DNA of 64,000 nt from Terrabacter terrigena (GTDB taxonomy: Bacteria; Actinomycetota; Actinomycetes; Actinomycetales; Dermatophilaceae): contig NZ_JBHTKH010000005.1 in the NCBI RefSeq assembly GCF_042676085.1, forward strand, positions 1 to 64,000. Reading direction: 5' to 3'. Below, one piece after another: positions 50,617 to 59,429 of this stretch. The position numbers and the translations under genes are program-made. Each line of letters starts with the position of its first letter. Positions within the stretch are counted from its first letter, which is position 1. Under the pieces are notes generated by a model. That model was given only the letters and a program-made list of their open reading frames with translations, was not told where the DNA came from and ran no database searches.

Positions 50617-52153
50617 GCAGGCGGAGCAGCCGTGGCACGACCCGCCGAGCAGGCCGCGGGACGCCCCTGACGACGGCGTCGGCGTCGGGGACCGTCAGGC
50701 CGGATCTCGTGAGCCGCAGCAGCGCGACGTAGGCCGTACCTCCGAGGAGGGCGGCGGCGACCGCCCGCAGCCACGGGTTGCCGGGCGTGACGTCGGTCGC
50801 GAGCAGGAGGAGCCCGGCGATCCCTGCGCCGGTGAGGCACGGCAGGGCGTCGCGGACGGCCAGGCCCACGGTGACGCCGAGGCCGCGCAGCTCGGAGCGG
50901 GCCAGGATGAGCAGGTTGGTCATGGACCCGCCGATGTTGGCGATGACGGCGCCCCAGATGCCCAGGGCCGGGATCAGGCCCACGGCCAGCACGACGTCGA
51001 CCACCAGGGCCACGGACGTCGCCCTGAGCATCTCGCCGGCGGACAGCCGGGCCGACACGAAGGCCACCACCGGGCCCCCGACGGTGACGAACCCCGCCGC
51101 GACGCCGAGCGCGACGACGACCGGGCCCGCCTCGGTGAACTCGGGGCCGTAGAGCACCGGCACGAGGACCGCGAGCGGCACGACGGCGACGGCCTCGACG
51201 AGACCGACGACCGTGGCGCCGGCCCGCAGCACCCGGCGGAAGGCCGGGCGGACTGCTGACGCGTCGACCTCGAGCAGCCCGGAGATGGCCGGCACGAGGG
51301 GTCCCACGAAGGCCTGGGCGGGAGCGAAGACGTGGCCCGCGAGCCCGAACGCGAGGGCGAAGACCCCGACCGCGGCGGGGGTCGCGAGCCAGCTCATGAG
51401 GAAGATCTCGCTGCGCGACATGACGAGCCCGCCGATGACCCCGGCGAGGCCCACGGGGAGGGCGTAGCGCCAGAAACCGGTCGGCATCCCCGTCGGCAGC
51501 GCGGGGCGCAGCACCGCCTTCCGGTAGGCGGCCGAGATGGGGAGGAGGCAGAGCGCCACCGCGATGCCGGTGACGACCAGGCGCGTGGTCCACACGGCGT
51601 CGGGGGTGCGGGCGGCGAGCACGACGACGACCACGGCAGCCTGCGTCGCCAGTGAGGTCACGAGCGCGATCTTGGCGCCGTCGGCCGTCTTGTTCTCGAT
51701 GGCGAGGCACGCGACGGCCCCGTCGAGGGCGGCCGGGAAGACGATGCCGAACACGACCGCGACGACGAGCGCACCGACCGGCACGTCGGCGAAGAGCAGC
51801 ACGACGAGCGAGAGCACGGGCATCACGACGACCAGCCGGAAACCCTGCGACTGCGACAGCAGCCGAGCCACGGCGTCCGTGCGCCCGGCGGCATGCGCCT
51901 TCGCCCCGAACTGCACCACGGCAGAACCGAACCCGGCCGTCAGGATGCGGGCCACCACCTCCATCAGAGCGGTGAGGAACGCCAACCGGCCGTAGTCGGC
52001 GGCTCCGAGGACCCGCGCCATGAGGAGGTTGACGACGAAGGCCACCGGGATGGCGATGAACGTGTGCATGACGGTCCAGACGGCCCCGCGCACCGCGCTC
52101 TCCTGCAGGCCCGCGCGGCTCATCGCCCCCGTGGGCTGCTCACCCGTCGTCAC
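50582..52153 (-). CDS. Polysaccharide flippase (Wzx/MATE-like)
   Basis: A 523-aa membrane protein with about twelve to fourteen hydrophobic segments of the polysaccharide-biosynthesis/MVF type. NLLMARVLGAADYGRLAFL near residues 42-60 matches the conserved first-loop motif of Wzx and RfbX proteins. It would flip lipid-linked repeat units to the outer face for the Wzy-like polymerase. GTG 52153 overlaps the end of the GT14-like gene by 14 bases. The 3' end runs 35 bases into the convergent glycosyltransferase gene. Confidence 0.88.
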   Translation of the reverse strand: MTTGEQPTGAMSRAGLQESAVRGAVWTVMHTFIAIPVAFVVNLLMARVLGAADYGRLAFLTALMEVVARILTAGFGSAVVQFGAKAHAAGRTDAVARLLSQSQGFRLVVVMPVLSLVVLLFADVPVGALVVAVVFGIVFPAALDGAVACLAIENKTADGAKIALVTSLATQAAVVVVVLAARTPDAVWTTRLVVTGIAVALCLLPISAAYRKAVLRPALPTGMPTGFWRYALPVGLAGVIGGLVMSRSEIFLMSWLATPAAVGVFALAFGLAGHVFAPAQAFVGPLVPAISGLLEVDASAVRPAFRRVLRAGATVVGLVEAVAVVPLAVLVPVLYGPEFTEAGPVVVALGVAAGFVTVGGPVVAFVSARLSAGEMLRATSVALVVDVVLAVGLIPALGIWGAVIANIGGSMTNLLILARSELRGLGVTVGLAVRDALPCLTGAGIAGLLLLATDVTPGNPWLRAVAAALLGGTAYVALLRLTRSGLTVPDADAVVRGVPRPARRVVPRLLRLLTARPVDRHFA

Positions 52154-53090
52154 GCCGGACCCCGTTCCCCCGGTCGAGCGCGTCCATCAACGTCGCGCTG
52201 CGCTCCGAGTGGACCTTGCGGCAGAACGGCGACCCGGAAGCCCTGATCTCCGCGAGGTCGTCGAGCGTGAAGGTCCTCGTCGTGTCCGCCTCGGGCAGCC
52301 AGACGGAGTACGACACCGGGCGGGCGACGGCCGGCGGCGCGGCGTTCGCGAGCACCGTCTGCAGCGCCGACTCGTCGGCGATCACCGACCTCTCGTAGAC
52401 CGACCGCAGCGCGGCCCCGGGCGCCAGGCCCTGCAGGACGAGCTCGAGACGCTGCCGGTCGACCGCCAGCCACTGCGACCCGAGGTGGATGCGGGCGGCC
52501 GGCGCCGGCATACGGCGTCTGACACCCACGTGCACGCCCCGGCCGCGGTCGACGAGGCGCAGCGCCGCTACCGGTTCGACCCGGTGGGCCAGGGCTCGAG
52601 CGACCCGGCCCAACGACGTGTCCCGACGCACCGGCCCGTCCAGCGGCCTCGTCCGGAACCAGGCGTACGTGTAGCGGGTCAGCTCGTCGTCGCCCCTGCC
52701 GTACCGGGCGCCCCACGCGGGCGTGTAGTCGAGCGGTCGCGCGGTTCCCTGCCAGCCGCCGGCGGCACGAAGCTCGTCCTCCCAGGCCGCGAGCGGCCGC
52801 ACGGGGTAGCACTGGCCCGAGACGAGCACGACGAGGTCGGGGTCGACGGCGTCGCGTGCGGCGCGCATCGCCTCGAGGGTCACCTCGACCAGCTCCCAGG
52901 ACCCCCAGTCGGTGGGGCGACCGTGCGAGACCACGCGTACGCGTTCGTCCCCGATCACCGGTGCGGGGTGGCGCCGCGCGTCGTGGGTGACGAGGACGGA
53001 GGCCGCCGGGCTCGAAGCGAGGACGGCCTCGACGAGCCGCGTGACCTGCTCGGGCTCCGTGTGGCTGAGGACGACGTAGGCCGCGGGCAC
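52140..53090 (-). CDS. GT14-like (core-2/I-branching type) glycosyltransferase
   Basis: A 316-aa protein with a GT14 Branch-domain pattern: AYVVLSHTEPEQVTRLVEAV, VVLVSGQCYPVRPL, HLGSQWLAVDRQ and ADESALQTVLANA. Such enzymes add a sugar in a branch linkage and are GT-A-like without a DxD motif. The start is GTG 53090, 13 bases after the stop of the preceding GT2 gene; the long frame upstream is antisense-like read-through of that gene. Divergent from common bacterial glycosyltransferases, so it may give a branched glycan. Confidence 0.78.
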   Translation of the reverse strand: MPAAYVVLSHTEPEQVTRLVEAVLASSPAASVLVTHDARRHPAPVIGDERVRVVSHGRPTDWGSWELVEVTLEAMRAARDAVDPDLVVLVSGQCYPVRPLAAWEDELRAAGGWQGTARPLDYTPAWGARYGRGDDELTRYTYAWFRTRPLDGPVRRDTSLGRVARALAHRVEPVAALRLVDRGRGVHVGVRRRMPAPAARIHLGSQWLAVDRQRLELVLQGLAPGAALRSVYERSVIADESALQTVLANAAPPAVARPVSYSVWLPEADTTRTFTLDDLAEIRASGSPFCRKVHSERSATLMDALDRGNGVRRDDG

Positions 53091-53103
53091 GGTCAGGTCC
53101 GCG

Positions 53104-54078
53104 TCATGCTCGGGCGGTGCGCCGGTCGCCCAGGCGGGTGCGGACGGCCGCCGTGGTGCCGACGGCGAGCCCGCCGAGCGCGGCCGAGGCGTGCAGCGCC
53201 CTGCCGCCGGCGGCCCGCACGCGCTGGCGGGGGCTGCGGTCGCCCGTGACGACGGCTCTGGCACCGTCCGCGACGTTCGCGCCGACCTCGCGCAGGGCGA
53301 CCCCGTAGAAGCGGCGCAGGATCGGGGCGCCCATCCCGAACGCGTGCGACAGCAGCACGACGTGGTTGCGGTGCCCGTAGAAGGTGTAGCGAACGTCGAA
53401 GCGGCGGCCCTTCGTGTAGGGCGCCGCCACGTGCTCGACGAGGGCCGCCGGCGTGTAGACGATGCGATGCCCGGCCCGGCCGAGCCGGAGCATGATGTCG
53501 CTCTCCTCGCGCAGGCACGTGCCGGGGAAGAGGTCGACGATGCCGCCGATCTCCTCGAGGGCCGAGCGCCGCACCGACATGTTGGCCCCGAGCACGTGGT
53601 CGACGTCGAGGTCACGGCCGGTGTCCGCCGCGAAGTTCCCGGTCAGCGTCCCGTCGGGCAGCAGCCGCCCGACGGCGTCGTGACCCTCGTGCTCCTCGCC
53701 CGGGCGACCGTTGCTCGCGCGGCCGCCGACGGCCCCGACCGACGGGTCGGCGTAGCGGGCGAGGATGTTCTCGAGCCAGTCGGGCTCGGCGTACGCGTCG
53801 TCGTCGATGAAGGCGACCACGTCCGAGCCCGTCTCGGCGACGCCGATGGCGCGTGAGGTCGCGAGGGTGCCGGGGCCGGCGTCGTTGCGGATGTAGCGCA
53901 CTCCGGGGAAGCCGGCGACGACGTCGGCCGTCAGGCGGTGCGGCGAGGAGTCCACGACCACGATCTCGTGAGGCGTGCGCGTCTGGCGAGCGAGGTGCTC
54001 CAGGCAGGTTCGCACGTTGTCCGGGCGGTTGAAGGTCGCGACGACGACGTCGACCGACAGGGACGGGGCCTCAGGCAT
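53104..54078 (-). CDS. GT2 glycosyltransferase
   Basis: A 324-aa GT-A enzyme. VDVVVATFNRPDNVRTCLEHL begins the nucleotide-binding fold (core VVVATFNRPDNV), VVDSS follows, AFIDDDAYAEPDWL carries the DDD metal site, and the EESDIMLRLGRAG motif is the catalytic base region. No C-terminal membrane segment is clear. ATG 54078 has GATACT six bases upstream, a leaderless pattern. It heads a three-gene minus-strand unit with the GT14-like gene and the flippase. Confidence 0.88.
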   Translation of the reverse strand: MPEAPSLSVDVVVATFNRPDNVRTCLEHLARQTRTPHEIVVVDSSPHRLTADVVAGFPGVRYIRNDAGPGTLATSRAIGVAETGSDVVAFIDDDAYAEPDWLENILARYADPSVGAVGGRASNGRPGEEHEGHDAVGRLLPDGTLTGNFAADTGRDLDVDHVLGANMSVRRSALEEIGGIVDLFPGTCLREESDIMLRLGRAGHRIVYTPAALVEHVAAPYTKGRRFDVRYTFYGHRNHVVLLSHAFGMGAPILRRFYGVALREVGANVADGARAVVTGDRSPRQRVRAAGGRALHASAALGGLAVGTTAAVRTRLGDRRTARA

Positions 54079-54084
54079 GGGCCG

Positions 54085-54090
54085 AGTATC
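54085..54090 (-). promoter_or_regulatory. -10 box (GATACT) for the GT2 gene
   Basis: GATACT on the minus strand ends six bases before ATG 54078; one mismatch from TATACT. Confidence 0.5.
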
Positions 54091-54143
54091 GCAACCGGAC
54101 CGCCCACGCGGGGCGGGACCGGAGATTCCCGTTCGTCCCGCGA

Positions 54144-55256
54144 TCAGGTGGTGGTGAGCGGGGGCCAGCCGGCCTCGGCCAGCGCCGTGTCGAGCAGGTC
54201 GGCCGAGGCGTCCCACGTGTAGCGCGCCGCGTTGCGCCGCCCCGCCTCGACGAGCGCCGAGCGACGAGAAGGGTTCGCCGCGATCTCGCGCACGGCCTCG
54301 ACGACCTGCTCGGGCTCGCCCGGGTCACACAGCACGGCGCCGTCGCCCGCCACCTCTGCCATCGGCCCGGCGCGCAACGCGACCACGGGGCAGCCCAGCC
54401 GCTGCGCTTCGACGACCGGGATGCCGAAACCCTCGTAGAGAGAAGGGAAAACGAGCGCCGTGGCGCTGCCGTAGAGCCACGCCAGCTCGTCGTCGGAGAG
54501 GCGACCGGCGAAGGTCGCGCAGGACCACCGGCCCGCGCCCACGTCGGCGAAGACGCGGTTGCCGCCCGTCGCACCCACCACCACCGAACGGATCCCCGCC
54601 GTCTCGAGGGCGTCGAGTGCGGACACGAGGTTCTTGTGCCGGGCGAAGGTGCCGACGCAGAGCACCCACGGGGCCCCGTCGTCGAGGTGTGCCTCGACGC
54701 CACCGAGGTCGGGCCGCGTCGGCGTGAACCGGTCGACGTGGTCGCTGCCGTCGGGCACCACGCAGACCCGGCCGCGGTCGAGCCCGAGCACCGCCTGCAG
54801 CTCGCCGGCACTGAACCCGGACACCGTGAGCACCCGCATCGCTCGTCGGGCCAGCACGCGGTACATCGCGCGGTACCACGTGCGGAAGCCGCGGCTGTAG
54901 GTCTCGGGGTGGCGGAAGACGGAGACGTCGTGGAGCGTGGCGACCTGGCGACGCGCCAGCACCGGGGCCGGCCCACCGAGGCTGAGGAGCAGGTCGCGGC
55001 GCGCGAGCCAGGGCAGCACCAGCTGCTCGAAGACCTGCCCGCTAGCCCGCGACTCGCGCACCCGGGCGACGGCCGCGATCGGCCCGGGAACGCGGGTTCC
55101 CTTGGGCACGTGCACGACCACGCGGTCGCCGTGCCGCGCGGCGAGGCGCGTCGTGAGCTCGAGGGCGTAGCGCTGCGTGCCGGTCGTGGCCTGCGACAGG
55201 AATCTGCCGTTCACCGCCAGCGCACCGCCACGGTGACTCAGACTGAGGCTCGGCAC
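54144..55256 (-). CDS. GT4 glycosyltransferase
   Basis: A 370-aa GT-B protein: AVNGRFLSQATTGTQRYALE at the N-terminus, LHDVSVFRHPE, VLCVGTFARHKNLVSALDA at the hinge, and EGFGIPVVEAQRLGCPVVAL at the donor site. This layout resembles mannosyl- or rhamnosyltransferases of O-antigen loci. I start at GTG 55256 because TAGATT lies seven bases upstream; the listed frame opens 14 codons earlier. Confidence 0.86.
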   Translation of the reverse strand: MPSLSLSHRGGALAVNGRFLSQATTGTQRYALELTTRLAARHGDRVVVHVPKGTRVPGPIAAVARVRESRASGQVFEQLVLPWLARRDLLLSLGGPAPVLARRQVATLHDVSVFRHPETYSRGFRTWYRAMYRVLARRAMRVLTVSGFSAGELQAVLGLDRGRVCVVPDGSDHVDRFTPTRPDLGGVEAHLDDGAPWVLCVGTFARHKNLVSALDALETAGIRSVVVGATGGNRVFADVGAGRWSCATFAGRLSDDELAWLYGSATALVFPSLYEGFGIPVVEAQRLGCPVVALRAGPMAEVAGDGAVLCDPGEPEQVVEAVREIAANPSRRSALVEAGRRNAARYTWDASADLLDTALAEAGWPPLTTT

Positions 55257-55263
55257 CTGCCCG

Positions 55264-55269
55264 AATCTA
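55264..55269 (-). promoter_or_regulatory. -10 box (TAGATT) for the GT4 gene at 54144
   Basis: TAGATT on the minus strand ends seven bases before GTG 55256; leaderless pattern. Confidence 0.55.
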
Positions 55270-55296
55270 GCGTCCGTCCGCACCGGAACGGAGACC

Positions 55297-56403
55297 ATGG
55301 CCGATCGACCGCGCGTCGCGATCGCGCACGACTACCTCACCCAGCGCGGCGGCGCCGAGCGGGTCGTCCTCGCGCTGCACCGGGCGTTCCCCGAGGCGCC
55401 GATCCACACGACGCTCTACGACCCCGAGGGCACCTACCCCGAGTTCCGCGATGCCCACGTCATCGTCTCCCCCATCGACCGGCTGGCCCCGCTGCGCCGC
55501 AAGCACCGCGTCGCGCTCCCCCTGCTGCCGTATGCCGTCTCGCGCCTTCCCGTCGACGCCGACGTCGTCGTCGCGTCGAGCTCCGGCTGGGCGCACGGCG
55601 TGCCGACGACGGGCCGAAAGCTCGTCTACTGCCACGCGCCGGCGCGGTGGCTGTACCAGGCCGAGGCCTACCTCGGCGGTCCCGCGCACCGGTCGCTGCA
55701 AGGCCAGGGCCTCACCCTGCTCAGCGGCTGGCTGCGCCGCTGGGACCGGCGTGCCGCCGCGTCGGCTGACCGCTACCTCGCGAACTCGACCGTGGTCGGC
55801 GAACGCATCACGGCGGCATACGGGATCGACGCGGAGGTCGTGCCGCCGCCCTACGGCATCGACGCCGACGCCCCGCAGGCACCGGTTGACCGGCTCGCCG
55901 ACTGGGCCGACGGCTACCTGCTCGTCGTGTCGCGCCTGCTGCCGTACAAGAACGTCGGCGTGGCGGTCGAGGCGGTGCGGGGGCTGCGCGAGCGTCTCGT
56001 GGTGGTCGGCTCGGGCCCGCTGGCCGAGCAGCTGCGGGCGACCGCGCCCGAGAACGTGCGGGTCCTCAGCGACCTGACCGACGCCGAGCTGCGATGGACC
56101 TACGCCCACGCGCGCACGCTCCTCGCCCCGAGCCTCGAGGACTTCGGCCTCACACCGCTCGAGGCGGCGGCCTTCGGGGTTCCGACGCTCGCGCTGCACG
56201 GCGGGGGCTACCTCGACACGATCGACGAGCGCGTCAACGGGACCTTCTTCGAGGAGCCGACGGTCGAGGCGCTGCGGGCGGCCGTCGTCGCCGACCGCGC
56301 GCGACGCTGGGACGGCGACGCCATCCGCGCGCACGCGGCCCACTTCTCCGAGCGACGTTTTCACGAACGCATCCACGAGGAGGTCGACCGCCTCATACGA
56401 TGA
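55297..56403 (+). CDS. GT4 glycosyltransferase
   Basis: A 368-aa GT-B protein: RVAIAHDYLTQRGGAERVVLA at the N-terminus (core HDYLTQRGGAERV), KLVYCHAPARWLY, LVVSRLLPYKNVGVAVEA at the hinge, and EDFGLTPLEAAAFGVPTLAL at the donor site. This pattern matches the WbaZ/WcaI-like mannosyltransferase group. GGAG lies a few bases before ATG 55297. Divergent from the preceding glycosyltransferase. Confidence 0.87.
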   Translation: MADRPRVAIAHDYLTQRGGAERVVLALHRAFPEAPIHTTLYDPEGTYPEFRDAHVIVSPIDRLAPLRRKHRVALPLLPYAVSRLPVDADVVVASSSGWAHGVPTTGRKLVYCHAPARWLYQAEAYLGGPAHRSLQGQGLTLLSGWLRRWDRRAAASADRYLANSTVVGERITAAYGIDAEVVPPPYGIDADAPQAPVDRLADWADGYLLVVSRLLPYKNVGVAVEAVRGLRERLVVVGSGPLAEQLRATAPENVRVLSDLTDAELRWTYAHARTLLAPSLEDFGLTPLEAAAFGVPTLALHGGGYLDTIDERVNGTFFEEPTVEALRAAVVADRARRWDGDAIRAHAAHFSERRFHERIHEEVDRLIR

Positions 56404-56457
56404 CGCGCGGGGGCGTGGACACGGGGGCGTGGTCCACCCTCGCGGTGAAGGGGGACC

Positions 56458-57651
56458 ATGGAGGGGAGGAGTGCGCCGACTCCGGCGCCGTCGGTCACGG
56501 CCGCGCCGGCCGGTGCCGTCGCCACGCGCCGACTCGCGTACGTCGACACGCTGCGCGGATTCGCCGCCCTGTGGGTCTTCCTGCTGCACGTCCACGGCTA
56601 CTGGCTCGGGAACGTGCGACCCCCCAAGCTCTCGGGCGACGGGGTGCTGGTGCGCGTCATGGGCTTCGGTGGCGCAGGCGTCGACATCTTCGTCGTGCTC
56701 TCGGGCTTCTGCCTCACGCTGCCCCTGATCCGTGACGGAAGGGTGCGGGACCTCGACCCGCGTCGCTTCTTCCGCCGCCGCGCCTACCGGCTGCTGCCGG
56801 CCTACTACGCCGCCGTCCTGCTCGTCATGGGCCTCGAGCTCGTGCCGGCCCTGCGGGAGCGGCTGGTGGGCCGTGACCTCACCGCGTTCGACGGGTTGAC
56901 GCACCTGACGCTGACCTTCCCGTTCTTCGGCGACACGCTGGGCGCGGTGAACGGCTCCCTCTGGTCGATCTCGCTCGAGGCCACTCTCTACCTGGGCTTC
57001 CCGTTGCTGCTGCTCGTCCACCGCCGACACGGCCTGCGCGGCGTCATGGTCACGACTCTCGGCGTGGCTCTCGGGTGGGCGGTGTTCGGGCTGTGGTGGG
57101 CCGGGCAGGCCCATCCCGCCGGGCTGGTCCCGTCCACCGACAAGCTCTTCCCGGCGCGCTGGTTCCAGTTCGCCCTCGGCCTGTGGGCCGCCACGCTCGT
57201 GCGGTCGCCTCGTGCCGCCCACACCGTCCGCGCCGGGGCGGCACTCCCCGTGGGGCTCGTCCTGGGCCTCACCGGGTATGCCGCCGGGTGGGGTCCGGTC
57301 AGCGCGCTGGGTTTCGGGGTCGTCGCGGTGTGTCTGCTCGTGCTGCTGGCCCGCGTGCCCGCCCGGGTGTTCGAGGCGGGCCCGCTGCGCTGGCTCACGG
57401 CGCTCGGCGTCATCTCCTACAGCTTCTACCTGCTGCACCAGCCGGTGCTGCTGCTGACGGCGGGCATCGCCCGGGTCGACGAGTGGGGCGTGGGCCTGAC
57501 GACGCTCGTCGCCCTCGGGGTCGCGGGCACCGCGACGGTGGTCGTGGCCGCCGTCTTCTACCACTACATCGAGAAGCCGTTCCTCGTCCGGGGCAGCATG
57601 CGCACGGTCGTCCGCGCGGGCCCGGGCACCCCGGCTAGCGGATCGCGTTGA
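56458..57651 (+). CDS. Acyltransferase 3 family membrane protein
   Basis: A 397-aa membrane acyltransferase with about ten hydrophobic segments. YVDTLRGFAALWVFLLHVHG is the conserved N-terminal RGxAAxxVxxxH motif with the catalytic histidine, and GGAGVDIFVVLSGFCLT the second motif. Such proteins O-acetylate or otherwise acylate surface polysaccharides or lipids. Start ATG 56458 has GGGGGA just upstream. Its 3' end overlaps the convergent membrane protein gene by 17 bases. Confidence 0.9.
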   Translation: MEGRSAPTPAPSVTAAPAGAVATRRLAYVDTLRGFAALWVFLLHVHGYWLGNVRPPKLSGDGVLVRVMGFGGAGVDIFVVLSGFCLTLPLIRDGRVRDLDPRRFFRRRAYRLLPAYYAAVLLVMGLELVPALRERLVGRDLTAFDGLTHLTLTFPFFGDTLGAVNGSLWSISLEATLYLGFPLLLLVHRRHGLRGVMVTTLGVALGWAVFGLWWAGQAHPAGLVPSTDKLFPARWFQFALGLWAATLVRSPRAAHTVRAGAALPVGLVLGLTGYAAGWGPVSALGFGVVAVCLLVLLARVPARVFEAGPLRWLTALGVISYSFYLLHQPVLLLTAGIARVDEWGVGLTTLVALGVAGTATVVVAAVFYHYIEKPFLVRGSMRTVVRAGPGTPASGSR

Positions 57652-58222
57652 CGACGAGCACCCACGCCACAACCGGCGCGCCCACCGCGAGGATGATCGC
57701 GAGCACCCGCAGGGCGGCCGCGTGGGAGTACACCTTCGCGATGACCGCTGCGACGACGCCCACGGCGAAGATGCCGAGCGAGTAGTTGGCGAACCGGGCG
57801 CTGAGCTCGACGATCTCGGGCGACTTCGTGATGTTGGCGATCGTCGCGGCCTTGCCGACCGGTCCCCAGGGCGCCGGCAGCGGCACCTGGGCGAGCAGGA
57901 ACGTCGCCACACCCAGGGCGTCCGTGCGCAGGAAGGAGGTCCGGCGCGCGGAGATCTGGCTGCGGCTGCGGGCCGACGGCACGACCATGGGGGCCGGCGG
58001 AGTGAGGGCGCGAGGCAGGGTCAGCAGCAGCCCGGGCAGGCCGGCGAGCGCGGCGATGATGCCGGCATACAGCTTCGGCCGGCCGTCGGAGGCGAACGCG
58101 AAGACGGTGACGAGGGGCTCGGTCGCCCTCATGAGGAGCCACACCCAGCCGACGAAGAGCAGTGCCGCGCCGATGACGAGGGGGACGTCCGAGCCGATAC
58201 GTCGTCTTCGTCCTCCAGGCAC
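57635..58222 (-). CDS. Small membrane protein of unknown function
   Basis: A 195-aa protein with about four hydrophobic segments (near residues 12-31, 48-66, 137-157 and 168-192) and a cytosolic loop rich in Ser/Arg. I do not recognise the family. GTG 58222 is set by a TACACT box seven bases upstream. It is divergent from the LCP gene through a nearly symmetrical promoter pair, so the two may be co-regulated. Confidence 0.7.
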   Translation of the reverse strand: MPGGRRRRIGSDVPLVIGAALLFVGWVWLLMRATEPLVTVFAFASDGRPKLYAGIIAALAGLPGLLLTLPRALTPPAPMVVPSARSRSQISARRTSFLRTDALGVATFLLAQVPLPAPWGPVGKAATIANITKSPEIVELSARFANYSLGIFAVGVVAAVIAKVYSHAAALRVLAIILAVGAPVVAWVLVVNAIR

Positions 58223-58229
58223 GGCCGAC

Positions 58230-58235
58230 AGTGTA
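58230..58235 (-). promoter_or_regulatory. -10 box (TACACT), left arm of a divergent pair
   Basis: TACACT on the minus strand ends seven bases before GTG 58222; leaderless pattern. Confidence 0.6.
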
Positions 58236-58263
58236 AGGGTCGGTCGGACCGAGCCCCGACACC

Positions 58264-58269
58264 TACACT
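58264..58269 (+). promoter_or_regulatory. -10 box (TACACT), right arm of a divergent pair
   Basis: TACACT ends seven bases before GTG 58277. The two divergent boxes are identical and only 28 bases apart, so RNA polymerase may not be able to use both at once. Confidence 0.6.
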
Positions 58270-58276
58270 GGCGCAC

Positions 58277-59380
58277 GTGGAGGGCACCCGCGCACAAGAC
58301 ACCGACCTGTTCGAACGAGACCAGGTCGGTGCCGGTGACGGCTCCGACGGCGGGGGCGGTGACGACGGCTGGGACGGCGGGAGCGGTGACGACGGCCGGC
58401 CCAACCGCCGCGAGAAGCGGCGCAACCGCAGGGTGCTGGTCGTCGCGCTCGTGCTCCTGGTGGTCCCGGTGCTCGCCGTCGGCGGCTACCTCGCCTGGCT
58501 CAACCACATCGTCACGAACAACGTGAAGCAGGAGCTGCTGCTCCCCGACGCCGCCGACGGCAGCGGTGCCCTGCCCACCGACAAGAACGGCGACGTGGTC
58601 GCGCAGCCCGTGGGCAACGGCACCAACTACCTCATCATCGGCAACGACGCCGGGCCCGACCGCGTGGGCGCCCGCTCCGACGTCATGGTGCTCGTCCACG
58701 TCCCCGACGACCACTCCGAGGTCACGCTCATCCACTTCCCACGCGACCTCTACGTCTCGATCCCCGGCAGGGGCAAGAACAAGCTCAACGCCGCGTACGC
58801 GTTCGGCGGGTCACCGCTGCTCGTGACCACCATGCAGAACCTGCTCGGCATCCGCATCGACCACGTGGCGATGCTCGGCTTCGAGGGCTTCAAGTCGATG
58901 ACCGACGCCGTCGGCGGCGTCGACGTCAACGTCGCGGAGGCCTCCGAGGGCGACGGCAAGGTGTTCCCGAAGGGCGTCATGCACATGGACGGCGAGACGG
59001 CTCTCGTCTTCGTGCGCCAGCGCCACCAGCTGAGCGAGGGCGACATCTCGCGCGGTCAGCGTCAGCTCGCCTTCATCAAGGCGCTCATGCTCAAGACGCT
59101 GAGCAAGGACGTGATCACCAACCCGATCCGCCTCAAGGACTTCACCGAGGCCGCCACGAGCAACCTCACCGTCGACCAGAAGCTCGACGTCGGCACCATG
59201 CGCTCCGAGGCCTTCGCGATGCGGGGCCTGCGCGGCAGCGACATCCGGTTCATCACCGCCCCCTTCACCGGCTTCGGCACGAGCCCACAGGGCGCGTCGA
59301 TCGACATCGTCGACGAGGCGAAGATGGACGAGCTCGGCAAGGCCATCCGCGACGACGCCCTCAGCTCCTACACGGACTAG
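58277..59380 (+). CDS. LytR-CpsA-Psr (LCP) family protein
   Basis: A 367-aa membrane-anchored phosphotransferase that attaches polysaccharide or teichoic-type polymers to peptidoglycan on the outer face. N-terminal ~50 residues are acidic and Gly-rich, followed by a basic stretch (RREKRRNRR) and one membrane segment (VLVVALVLLVVPVLAVGGY). LCP motifs: NYLIIGNDAG, RSDVMVLVHV, HFPRDLYVSI and FVRQRHQLSEGD with conserved Arg and Asp. GTG start fits the -10 box. It probably finishes the assembly pathway encoded here. Confidence 0.91.
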   Translation: MEGTRAQDTDLFERDQVGAGDGSDGGGGDDGWDGGSGDDGRPNRREKRRNRRVLVVALVLLVVPVLAVGGYLAWLNHIVTNNVKQELLLPDAADGSGALPTDKNGDVVAQPVGNGTNYLIIGNDAGPDRVGARSDVMVLVHVPDDHSEVTLIHFPRDLYVSIPGRGKNKLNAAYAFGGSPLLVTTMQNLLGIRIDHVAMLGFEGFKSMTDAVGGVDVNVAEASEGDGKVFPKGVMHMDGETALVFVRQRHQLSEGDISRGQRQLAFIKALMLKTLSKDVITNPIRLKDFTEAATSNLTVDQKLDVGTMRSEAFAMRGLRGSDIRFITAPFTGFGTSPQGASIDIVDEAKMDELGKAIRDDALSSYTD

Positions 59381-59413
59381 GGGCGCCGTCCCGCACGCGG
59401 GCGGCCGGGCGCA

Positions 59414-59429
59414 CGCCTCACGCGAGGCG
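59414..59429 (+). terminator. Small hairpin after the LCP gene
   Basis: CGCCTC (59414-59419), loop ACGC, GAGGCG (59424-59429). No T-run follows, and it overlaps the end of the convergent gene, so it is a weak candidate. Confidence 0.35.
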
